Assembly: GCA_001600055.1 (NCBI GenBank)
Contig: BCIV01000001.1
Span: 1,419,774 to 1,483,773 of the forward strand
Length of the DNA: 64,000 bases
Origin: Filobasidium wieringae
Taxonomy: Eukaryota > Basidiomycota > Tremellomycetes > Filobasidiales > Filobasidiaceae
Direction of reading: 5' to 3'
In this document: positions 1-10,800 of the stretch, in pieces
How positions within the stretch are numbered: the first letter of the stretch is position 1
Layout of the letters: each line of letters starts with the position of its first letter
Notes under the pieces: model-generated
The model's input: only the letters and a program-made list of their open reading frames with translations
Databases searched by the model: none
What the model was told of the DNA's origin: nothing
Translations under genes and position numbers: made by a program

Positions 1-421
1 TGTTGCTGGAAAGGCCAGCCCCACTACCGACCGCGAGACCGTCAAGAAGCACTACAACCCTGCCACCAAGGCTTGGTTTGGTGACCTCGGTGACGGTGTT
101 CACGACGGTACTGCCAACGACCCCCGTGTCAGCGCTTTGATCGTCACCCCAAGCGAGGTGAGTTACCCGTGTCTGATTGATATGGAAAAAAAACAGAGAT
201 TGATTGCTCGAATCTACAGATCCGATACTTCGCCCAGAAGGAGACTATGATCGGTCAGGCTATCGATGTTGCTACCAGTGCGATCACTGGTAAGGTCGCT
301 ACTCCTGGATCCGTCAGGACCATTACCGGTTCCGAGGTATGTATCAACTGCAGAGTGTTTACCTATCGAGTCGTATCTGATAATTACTCCATCCCTTGTC
401 GTACAGGTTGCCAGTTTGTAA
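1..421 (+). CDS. BLI-3-like FMN-binding split-barrel protein, 3' part only
   Basis: This is the 3' end of a gene whose start lies before the window. Three exons are visible: 2-157 (frame starts at base 2), 220-336 and 407-421, separated by GT-AG introns with the stop TAA at 419-421. The translated end has the pattern of pyridoxamine-5'-phosphate-oxidase-like general stress proteins (Neurospora BLI-3, bacterial YdaG): a K-A-W-F-G-D segment followed by D-G-x-x-D-P-R, an 'IRYF' beta strand and a C-terminal helix with T-G-K-V and P-G-x-x-R-T. Family members bind a flavin and are linked to stress or blue-light response; the exact reaction is unknown. The family call rests on recalled sequence pattern, so the assignment is moderately sure. 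Confidence 0.6.
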
Positions 422-792
422 ATTAGTAAAATAGTCAATGCAGAACCTTTGTAGCACAGCACGTTAGATTGAAGATATCAATAACAAGCAGAAAATCAAC
501 ATCTGGTGGTCTGTCTTTCAGTTCGATCGCGACGCAAGAACTACCAGCTGCTAGAATCTGTCATTCATCCTGAACCCTGCTTCTGTTTTGCACTTCTCGA
601 AACTCACCGGTGTGACCGGTGTGATAGTCCCGCGTTTCATCATTTGTGCGACGCGACGAGGATCGAGCCCAATTTGAAGTGCTTGTCCGTCCGTCAATCA
701 TCATCGTCTGTCCAGAACTTTAAAAAATCAAAGAACAAGTCCGCCTTGAAAAAAAGATTCGTCTATCCATTAATAGTCAGCCTCAGCACAGC
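422..792. other. intergenic region, no gene seen
   Basis: About 370 nt between the BLI-3-like stop and the next start codon on the same strand. It should hold the 3' UTR of the first gene and the promoter and leader of the second. The short open frames here have no supported splice structure. An A/T-rich stretch at 719-775 lies just before the next ATG. Confidence 0.5.
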
Positions 793-2732
793 ATGGCCTA
801 TGAACAAGTCGATATGTGTGCCATTGAGGGTCTCATTCCTCAATGGGCATTGAGTCCGCCAGATATGGTCAAGGTGATTCGAAGTATACATTTCACATCC
901 TTTGAGGCCGAATCTGATAGCCTTTACAGCTGTCAAACAGCCTCGAGGAACTTCAAAGTCACCAGAAAACTCAGGCTCGTGCTCTGGATGAATTGCTGCG
1001 GTGGTCAACCATGGTGAAACGAGCGCATGCAAGCGGATCCATGGTGACCAAGAATCTGGACGACGAGGTCAAGCCGGTCAAGCAAGTTTTAAAGTCAGCT
1101 CCTGCTTTGGTCTTGATTGACTGTGAGAGTATCGAAGTCAGTCAAAGAATGATATAGGTCTCATCAAACGAATCGTCGATTTCTTCTTGTTTCCCTCACT
1201 ACAGTTCTGTGCGGACAGACTTATAAGAGGGCGCGAAGGCGGCAAGAAATTCATTGACGATCTCGCCCGGATCGTCGAGAATCGCTATGCCGAGACCAGA
1301 AAGGAGGATGATCCTAAGGAGATCTGGTTGACTTTCGAAATTTTCTTGTCTGAGGCGATGGGAGGAGAGGGAATCATGCGAGAATTTCTGATCGGGATTA
1401 GCGATGCTATCAATGTCAAGCTTGTCAGGGTGTACAAGGAAAACACCACTTCCTTAGCTTGGAAGTTGGCCGGTAAGTGTTCGAGAGATTCAAACAGCGA
1501 GACCGAAACCTAAAAGCTCGATTGCTTCTCAGTCACCGCTCAGAATTGGTTCGAGGGGGACAGCTCTCGATACTGTTACCTTGCTTCTTGTGACGAGAGA
1601 GCGTACGGTTGTTTCAACCGCGCCCATCGCACTCGACTTCGCCTTCTGGTCGAACATAGCGATGATACTCAGGCAGTCGAAGACAATCAAGACGGACAGT
1701 CAGAAGGGGAAATCACATCCGGAAAGGAACAGGCTAGGAAACGCTCCGGATTTGAAGTCATCCAAGTCGGCGAGCTCTTGACGCCTAGAATCCAGCGGGA
1801 AGAGGCCGTCACAGAACCTATCTACAAGGCTATCCCGTCAGAGGCAATTATCCCTACTGGCCTCCCCTTCACATGTTCTTCTCGTAATCTCCTCGGACTT
1901 CCTCCCACAACCGAATCCCTTCTTCCCAGACCCGCATCGAGTCCTGCTCCAGCAGTCGCTGCCCTCTCAGGTCCAGTCAGCGATCCCAAGCCATCTGGTT
2001 TTCCAAAGCTCAGATCTGCTTTTGGTCAGTCATTAGTTTTGTTAATTCCGTCAACCTCTTCAGTCTGACAGTTTTTGAGTTCTCGCGTACAGATCTGGTC
2101 CGTCATTCTTTAGGACAATCAAATCGCCTTCACTCAACCCTTGCAACTCCGGATACCACTATTCTCAATACGCCACCAGCTCCATCTACGTCCTATCCGG
2201 CGGATCACGGATGTATTGCCGTTCTCCCGGAACCACCCTTGCCTGCAGCTGATCGATCGGTTGTCCCGATGCCTATCAGACCTTACATCCAGCCAAAGCC
2301 AAGGTATGTACGTATAACAGTCATCTAGGATCCGTATTTATCCCATCGATTGCTTCTAGCGGCTTTGGGGTTTTGTACCAAATTCTCGTCAGTTTGGATG
2401 GTGACAAGCCGAATCGCTATCACGCAGCCAGTACACTGGGACCCTTACTGCCGAGAGTAGCATACCGGCGGATGGGGTTCACCCACTTGAAGCAGTACCT
2501 TGTGGCGGCGGAAAGGAACGGGATAATTCGCATCCTTGAACGCCCCTCTCACATATGGGTCGCCTTGCGGATCCTTGTTGCGCCAAGCAACGAATCCCCC
2601 CTTTCTGCCCGTCCACAGCCCTTGAAAGAGAACGAAACTTTTTGGACAACAAACGAGGCTGTAAACCAAGCTGCGATCCCTCCGCTCACCCCTCCAATAT
2701 CCTCAAAGCTTACGCAGATTGAATTAGTCTGA
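793..2732 (+). CDS. uncharacterised 554-aa protein, possible CCCH-protein-type N-domain and winged-helix-like C-terminus
   Basis: Six exons close in frame: 793-873, 930-1122, 1158-1472, 1533-2024, 2093-2303, 2360-2732 (554 aa). The N-terminal part has a predicted coiled-coil helix, then 'ALVLID' leading into R-G-x-E-G-G-K-K-F and a domain of about 150 residues. I associate this arrangement with the domain preceding the zinc fingers in fungal CCCH proteins (DUF7923-like). No CCCH finger is visible here. The middle is Pro/Ser-rich and disordered. The last 110 residues contain L-G-P-L-L-P-R-V followed by 'GFTHLKQYLVAAERNGIIRI', a helix-strand pattern like the winged-helix/LOTUS fold that binds RNA. 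A role in RNA regulation is inference. The 35-nt intron at 1123-1157 is the weakest junction; residues just after it are uncertain. Confidence 0.6.
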
Positions 2733-2829
2733 GACATGCTCGCACGAGACTTGCGCTTGAGTAATACGGAAGAATATGATGCAATTCGGGGTCAATGCGG
2801 TATGGTGTAATTACAAGATATGAAGTGGA

Positions 2830-5800
2830 TCAGAATCGTTGTCCACGACGAGATGCGATGCTGATGATCGCGTCACGGGCGAAGCCGACAGCTTCAGAGT
2901 CTGGAGGACACAATTGGAAAGATTAGAAAGATGTAAATTTCGGAGACCCCGTGCGATTCCACATACCTCCAGACAGTGTGATGTAATCATCTTCCTTTCC
3001 TACCTGGATCTCAGCGCCAGTCTCAGCCCTGAGTCGAGCGATAGTAGCACCCCTAAATCACGGCTTATTTAGTTCGACGTCTTCCCATCGATGAACTAAG
3101 CTAGACTCACTTCGAACCGATAATCCTGGGGAAGGCGCTTCGAGGAATGCCGACAAGCACTCCGATCTTGGAAGCGGCAGCAGCCTTCTCGACGGCGGAT
3201 TGCAAGACTATTGAAAGAAGCTTAGTAAATGATGCGCACATGACCACGGCTTTCGGCCACCAACTTACTCTTCTCTCCACGCTCCAAAATCTCCTCTCGT
3301 CCACGCAAAACGAACTCGAGATCTTCCGCAGGGAAGCCCTCGTATGCATCGTACTCCTCGAAAGCATAAGACAAAGCCTCCTCGCTACCCTCTTCCTCAT
3401 CTTGATCGATTCGGGCAGTCTTAGCGCCCGTATCTCCGTTAACTTCGGGTCGTCGCTGAGCGGGCTTAGCAGGTGCATTAGAGGGAAGGTCGAGTTGGAC
3501 ACCAGATTGTCTCAATTGTCGAGCGAGTTGACCCTGTTCAGTCAATGCGTAGTAGAACTTCGCTGGCACAGAAACAGTCTTTGAGGATGATCCGGCTCCG
3601 CCCCTGTTAACAGGAGTTCTAGATCGGGAAGGCGTCTCGGACGCAGTGGAGAGCGCCTCGATGGCCTGCTGACAGGCTTCCTTAGTACCGATAACCTTTA
3701 CAAGCTCGTTGGGAGGAACTTCGGAAAGCTCATCAGCGTTCTCAGGGGTACCGGCAGAGGCGTATTGTCGCGAGCCGGGGAATTGAATACTGTAAGAACT
3801 GCTGGTTTAGCTCATGTTTTATAGGCCATATAGTCAAACGCTTACGTAGCCCCGGTCTTCTTCTGGAGATCCTGCAAAGCAGAACCTCCACGACCGATCT
3901 TCACGGCGTGCTGAGCAGCAGGGACTGCTACTCCAAGGATGACCTGGTTCTGCATGACCTCGACGGTTCGCTCCAACTCTGCTTTGATCTTCGCAACCAG
4001 ATCCTTCTCACCTCGAAGACGAACGACGTCGGGAGACGAATCACCTGCTCGAGGGAAGTTGATGAGGCCGGCCTGTCGAGACTGTTCCTCGGAACCTCCA
4101 ACCTTGACTACTAGATCACGAAGCCTCTGTCCACCGGGACCAATAAGTTGTCGGTGCTAGATATCAAGATTGTTATCAGATGCAAACCAAGACATGTCCG
4201 CAAGTTTCATTTCGCTTACATATTTAGGGTCGATGCTAACAGATTCTTCAGCTCGATCCGCGACTTCGGCAGCGATAGACTGGATGCTTGCTTTGGCAGC
4301 AGCGATGGCCTTCTTGTCTCCCTTGACGGTGATGGTGGTCTGAGAGTCAGAGGTCTTGTCCACGTCGATCTGAGCACCTGTCTCGTCCTTGATGCTGTTG
4401 ATGGTGCTACCAGCCTTACCAAGGATACGAGCGATAGCGCTGGTGGGAACAGTGAATGAGCTGGACTGGTTGGACTCCTTCTCGAACTCGGCGGCTTCGA
4501 GGAGCTCTGCCTTGGCTCCAGCGACACCCTTCTTTCCACCACGGACCTGAACTTCATCGGGCTTCAAGTTCGATTTGGCATCATCACCGTCACGAGGGAA
4601 GGTGATCTTGACAGCGTACTTCTCTTCCAACCTGATGGCGTACTTTCCGCTAGAACCGATGAGAGCAGGGTGAAGAGACTTCTTGATGGAAAGGACCTCG
4701 GTGGTCTCATCCTCCAATCGCTCGACCTGCGCGAGCAATCGCTTCTTGGCTTCCTCGACGGCTTCCTTCCTTCCGATGATCTTGCAATGCACAACACTAC
4801 CCTTACTGGATTTTTTCGTGGTGGATTCGTCATCGTCAAAGTTGATACGAACAGCCAACAACTCCCTAAGCTTGTTGATAGCAGATCCAGAGGATCCAAC
4901 AAGGTGAGGTACGTGACGCTTGTCTACGGTGAATTCCTGTGTGAATCCGTTGACGAGGTCGTCGTTCTTGGCGTCCTCGATGATCTGCTTCAAGGCAGGT
5001 ACGATTCGGTCAACCTCGGTGCTGGGTCCTCGAACAACAATAACATCCTGAGGAGCTTTGGAGTCCTTGTTACCGACGGTGACACTCGCCAACTGGTCTT
5101 CTCCAAGCAGAGCGCGAAGAACGCTTCCACCGGGCCCGATTACGTGTCTGTGCCATTTCTACGAATTTTGGGGATTTAGTCTACTCGATTCATGAGGTTT
5201 ACTCGATCAGCATCATGGCTCACCTGGTCCACGTCTATAGTCTCGGTCTTGACGTCCGCAGCCTCCTTAGCGAGCTCGAGAATAGCCTGCGAAGCCTTGG
5301 TCAAGTGCTCGGATAATTTGGCATCGCGCTGCTTCTTATCCTTGGGCAAGCTATCATCCGCGCCGGTCCAAACAAGAAGGACGGCATCGGATTCGTCGGA
5401 AGCAGGAGGGAAGACGGCTCGGACGTTGTGAGTGGTCTCGAACTGAGCGATCCTGAAGCATGCGAACCACCTTGTCAGCTTCGCCCTTTACGATCACTCC
5501 GTACATGCTCTACTCACTTGGCTCCCTTCTTTCCGATCAAGAACTTGTGCACGGCGACATCGATATCGACAGGCTTGACGTGTCCAGGAGTGACGGATTT
5601 GACAGCGACCAAGACCTCTTCCTTTGCCTTCTGAGCCTGTTGCTTGTCTTCTCCGACGATCTCGACTACGACGGTACCAGCCTGGTCGACAGCGGCCTGG
5701 AAAGGAGGGTAAACCTTGATTCCGGTATAGGCGTCGGCGATCTGACGAAGTTTGGAAGTACGGAGTAGGTATCGAAGAACGACCTTGGCGTGGGAGAGAG

Positions 5801-7246
5801 GGTCGGAAGTGGTGCTTCGGTGCTGAGCAACGAAATCGACAGTCTCGACGGAAACGGCGTTGGCCTTGTCCATTACCAAGGTCAAAGCACGAACGAGGTT
5901 ATCCTTGGGTCCACGGATGGTGCACTGATCGGAAGAATCCTCAACGGGAGGGAGATCGACGATACACTGGGTCTCCTCTAGGATCTCATCCGCCGCGGTT
6001 CCTACCAAGAATCGGTGCTGTCTCTTGGGAATCGAGATCGTAAGAGCCTGACTCTTCTCACGGACATCCTCATACTGCCTCTTGATCTCGTCGACAATGA
6101 GAGCGACCTTTTCCCTGTTCCCCTTGACCCTGATGCTGAGATCCCTCTTCTTGTCCTTGATCTCGGCGACGTCATCGGCTTCTCCAGTCATATCGGTGGC
6201 ATCGGCCTGCTTCTCCAAAGACCTCCAAACACCAGGAGGGGGAACATGGATCTGAACCATTCCCTCTCCCAAAGTTTGTTCGAGCTCCCTGGCCTTGTTG
6301 CCCTTGGGACCAGAGATGAAGGGGTAGAAGTCCGAAGGGATATCCTTGATCCTGACCGAAGTCTGGGAGACCTTGTCAGAGATCAAAGCGAGGATTCGGG
6401 ACTTGGCATCCGCCAGAGCAGGAGTGGGACCGGTAAGAGAGATAGGAACGGAAGGGTCCTCAGGCTCCTCGTCATCGGATTCAGCATCAGCGTCGGTAGC
6501 AGCACGAGCGGGGGCGGTAGGCAAGTTTTCACGACGAGGGATATCGATCTTGACTCCGGTAGCGTCCGTAACGGTCTTCAAGGTCGAACCCTTGGGACCG
6601 ATGATTGTACCGAGGGTGGAAAGAGGGACGTCCAGGGTGGTAGTCTCGATCTTGGAGACTCCACGTTCGATCAATTTCTGAGCACCCTGGACCTTCTTAT
6701 CGTCAGGTCCACGAAGGAAGAAGGTCTTGAGACCGGTCCTCATCTGGGTCGAAGCCTGGATGGTACACCCGTACTGCTCCTGAACCTTCTTGGTCAATTC
6801 GGAGAAAGCCTTGGGGGACAGGGTGATGCTGGCAGAAGGGAGCGAGAAAGAAGCGGAAGCGGGTAAGCCGGAAGAGCTGGGTCCACCGGAACGACCCAAG
6901 CCTCCTGGAGCGGATTGAGCAGGTGCTCGAGCCTTGACTTTGGAAGACGCAGAAGACCACATGGAAGCCTTAGGAGCGGCGGCGACGGGAGAGGGTCCTC
7001 CGAGAGAAGGAAAGGCTTCTTCGGAGTTGGTATCGACGGCTTGAGTGTTGGCAGTAGCGTTCTTGGAAGTCGAGGTAGGAGCTTGTTGGGCGTTTCCTCC
7101 CATGGATGGGAATGGATCGGGAGCGCCCTCGAGTCCGTGCCTCTGTTGTCGCAAAGGGATCAGGAATCCGAATCAGACTATGAAAGATATATCAAACGAG
7201 TGAGCGAACTAACCCTTTGAAGCTCAGCAGCAGAGATGGTAGCCAT
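2830..7246 (-). CDS. SCP160: vigilin / Scp160, multi-KH-domain RNA-binding protein
   Basis: Nine minus-strand exons: 7246-7214, 7142-5518, 5452-5224, 5158-4220, 4156-3846, 3789-3269, 3207-3111, 3052-2967, 2900-2830. All phases close to give 1303 aa, close to vigilin/Scp160 length (about 1220-1270). Repeated KH domains fill the protein. GxxG loops seen in order include IGPKGS, SGPKGN, a degenerate VGTAAD, IGKKGA, IGPGGS, VGSSGS, IGSSGK, LGKAGS, IGPGGQ, IGRGGS and IGSKGA, so about 11 or more KH folds, some unable to bind RNA in the usual way. Scp160/vigilin binds mRNAs on translating ribosomes, at the ER membrane and in the cytoplasm, and affects translation and mRNA fate. The first exon codes only 11 residues. 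The gene shares a 630-bp divergent upstream region with SEC7. Confidence 0.94.
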
Positions 7247-7877
7247 TATAGGAGATCGAGATGAAGTTGATGGCAGACGGGAAGCGGTAGGCGCAATAAG
7301 CCAAGACAAGAATTAACGGGTAACCGACAAGAGGCAAGAGCTGGGAGATGAGCTCTTGGTTTGTTTTTGGGAGAGAGAGAGTGATGTGAGGTATAGAGAA
7401 ACGAGGAAAGTGAGTGTGTCCGAGTTGAAATGTTGAGATTCTTGTGCGAGAGCGAGTTCCGGTTGTTGTGCTGGTCAACGGATGCCACGCGGGGGATCTC
7501 ACAATCACTGATCGATATCGCATATTCGTTATCGCATCGTATGTACACATCTCCGTCGTAACCTAACGATAACAACCTACATTCTCCGGTGCACGGTCAC
7601 TCCGTCACTCCTCGATATAAATCTGAGCGATCCTGCTAGAACTGCAAGTAGCTCAGCCTGGTAGCTGTCTGATCCATCCACGAATCCCTTGCGAAAAAAC
7701 AGCGGTCCAGCTTTATTGACAAGACTTGGACGCACACAACTTTGAAATAGATCATACGACGACATCTACAAACTACGATAGAAAGCCTGTAACCTGCAAT
7801 CCACTTCGCTAGATTGCGTGGTATGGAGTGAGAGGTACTGTATCATTACGCAATAGCAAAGGAAATAGAACGCCTTC
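7247..7877. promoter_or_regulatory. divergent promoter region between SCP160 and SEC7
   Basis: The 631 bp between two divergent start codons must contain both promoters. A GA-rich tract (CT-rich on the SCP160 sense strand) lies at 7368-7410, near the SCP160 start. A TATA-like TATAAA at 7616-7621 is about 260 bp upstream of the SEC7 ATG. No open frame here has supporting splice sites or recognisable protein sequence. The elements are seen in sequence; their use is inferred. Confidence 0.45.
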
Positions 7878-10800
7878 ATGTCGGAAACGAACGAGTTCGA
7901 AGCGATGGACGAGGTATCGTTAGGTGCTGACGACCAGGTCCAACCGAGAGTACCAGAGCAGCAGGAGGTTTCTGAGGTGTTGCCTGAAGCAACTCCTGAA
8001 GGATCACAACAGATAGAACGTCCCGACCTACCTGCAAAAAAAAGCACAATCGACGTCAATCTGGATGAGCCTTATACGGAACCAACCGAACATCATCCAG
8101 AATCAATCTCATCCCCCCCGCCAGTCCCCGACAAACAACACGAACCACCTAGCCGAGTCTTTTCCCCCTCTTCCAGCGTTCCATCGCCTCAACATCGATC
8201 ACAACCTTCCCTCAGTCTAGCCTCTGGTGGGATCTACCAAGCAGGAACTCCCGCATCAACCTCCCGGACCTCTTTCTCTGCCGCACCTCATCTCTCTTTG
8301 GCCCTCATCAAACCTGGTCTGGAACTCATCGCTCAGTCTAAAGAAGCCAAACGATCCCCAGCGTTGCTACAAGCCGCTCAACGTGCCCTGGAGTTATGTT
8401 CCCATGATTCCTCGAGCGCAGCGCCGAAAGAGATCTTGGAACCTCTCAAATTGGCATGCGAATTACAGGTAGATCGGATAGTCACCCCCGCCCTGGACCT
8501 CATTGCGAAATTAGTATCCCATGGGTTCTTTTGTGACGAGGTGGATAGGAATCATGATGGACCTTCTTTGGCGGATATCATCACTCATATCATCACCACT
8601 TCTTATACCGAGACGTCTTCCCCCGCGGTAGCCGTTCAGGTGGTCAAATCCCTCCTCGCCATCGTCCTCTCCTCCACCTTGAGCGTACATCAATCCAGTC
8701 TTCTAAAAGCGGTCAGGACGGTATACAACGTCTACCTCCTCTCCGCCGATCAGACCACCCAGCTCGTCGCTCAGGGGAGTCTCACTCAGATGATTCATCA
8801 TATCTTCGGAAGAGTCAAGAGGAGAAAGATGGATCGAGCTTTGGGGACGGCTTCCCCCGGTGTGCACGGGAGGAACGGGAGCCTGACTCCTGTGCCTGGT
8901 ACGGCCACTCCCGGGATGGAGCGGAGGGAAAGCTCGCTCGCTCATGAAGGTAATGGTGCGGATGAGTCTGAGAAGGAGAATGGAGGGAACGCAGCTCTGA
9001 CTCTGTACGTCGGGATCAGAACCTATGATCCGTCATCAAATAGCGCTAATCTCACTCGTTCCACTCGTAGCGATTCTTTCTCGGCACCCAATCCGAACGA
9101 TAATATCCCTCTTGACGTATCCGCAGAACCCGGTTCGAAACCTGACGGACTCCCTCTGGCGAGTCAGGAGTTGAACCCTGATCTCCAGATACAGGATGAT
9201 AGTCCAAGTAGAGGTCTGACCTTGGATCAGCTTTACGTGAAAGACGCGTTCCTCGTGTTGAGAGCCCTCTGCAAATTGACTATGAAACCTTTGTTGAGCG
9301 AAAGGTAAGCAAGGAATTCGATATTTCCAAAGCCAGGCTAGGCTCACTCATGTCCAAACGTTCTGTCAGTGAGAAGGACCCGCGGTCACACGATATGAGG
9401 TCTAAATTGCTCTCATTACACCTGGTCCTCGCCATCCTCCAATCCCATTCTGACATCTTCGCGGACGCCAACGTTGTCGTTCCATCTTCTTCCTCTTCCG
9501 AAGACACGCCGTTCCTCTTGGCGACCAAACAATACCTGTGTTTGGCCATCAGTAGAAACGCTTTGAGCTCGGTCAACCAGGTGTTTGAGCTTAGTAGTGA
9601 AATCTTTTGGTGCATGCTGAAAAGCTTGAGGGCGCAACTCAAAGTGAGTGGCGCACAGTGACCACCTATCGAGAGCCCGTACTGAGTCGTCCATTCCCTT
9701 CCCGCAGAAAGAAATTGAGGTACTGTTCAACGAGATTTATATCCCGATTCTGGAGATGCGCCATGCGACTCTAAGACAGAAATCCTCCCTAGTGGCAACG
9801 TATATCCGACTGTGTCAAGATCCTCAGGCCCTCGTGGATATCTACATCAACTATGACTGTGACCGAGCTTCCTTGGAGAATATCTACGAAAGGCTCGTAA
9901 ACGTCATCGCTGGACTCGGACAGACTCATTTCCCTTTACAATCCAAAGCGGAAGAGGGTTCTACGGATTCGAAAACCGCGGCTTTCATCTCGAGTCAAAC
10001 AGCAAATCTCGCTAGTATATCTGCTGTCGGAGACCCCAAGATCACGGCTAGATACGCAGCTTTCGCCCCTGAACAACGGATTCGAAGACAGGCTTTAGAT
10101 GGAGTGATCGCTATTCTTGTTTCACTTGTGGAATGGACAAACATTATGCGTCCACCTGCGGCGGAAGAGCCTTCGGAAGCTCAGGACAAGGCTTCGAGAG
10201 TTTCTCACTCGGAACACCGTATGAGCATGGCGTCTATGAACGGGTTTGCACCGCATGATGTCGAGAACCGGGATAACCCGGAGAAATTCGAGTCTGAACG
10301 TCAGCGGAAAACGTCGTTGATGGAGGGTATCCGTGATTTCAACTTCAAACCCAAACGTGTAAGATTCGACTGCCTTACACTCAACTCAAGCGCGTGAACT
10401 GATCGCGCTTTCGCCATTCTATAGGGGATAAAATACCTTCTTCAGCATGGGTTCATCAAGAGTGAAGAGCCTGGCGACATCGCCGAATTCCTCCTGCATA
10501 CCGAGGGGTTGAGCAAGGCTCAGATCGGAGAATACCTTGGTGACGGGTATGTTTAACAGTCTACCGCACAGATCACCCCAGCTCACAATTTCCCAAATCT
10601 CAGTGACGAGGCCAATGTTGCCGTGATGCACGCGTTTGTGGATATGATGGACTTCTCTGACAGCAAGTTCACTGAAGCTGTACGGCAGTATCTACAAAGT
10701 TTCCGACTACCTGGTGAAGCTCAAAAGATTGACCGATTCGTGCTTAAATTCGCTGAGCGATATATCGCTAATAACCCTTCGACCGAATTTAAAAACGCCG

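Noticed and set aside
6015..6866. 283-codon plus-strand frame inside SCP160
   Set aside because: Mirror of a long biased exon of a highly conserved multi-KH protein; composition is a Leu/Gly/Asp shadow and no start context or splice support exists. The same holds for the frames at 4670-5179 and 5460-5768.
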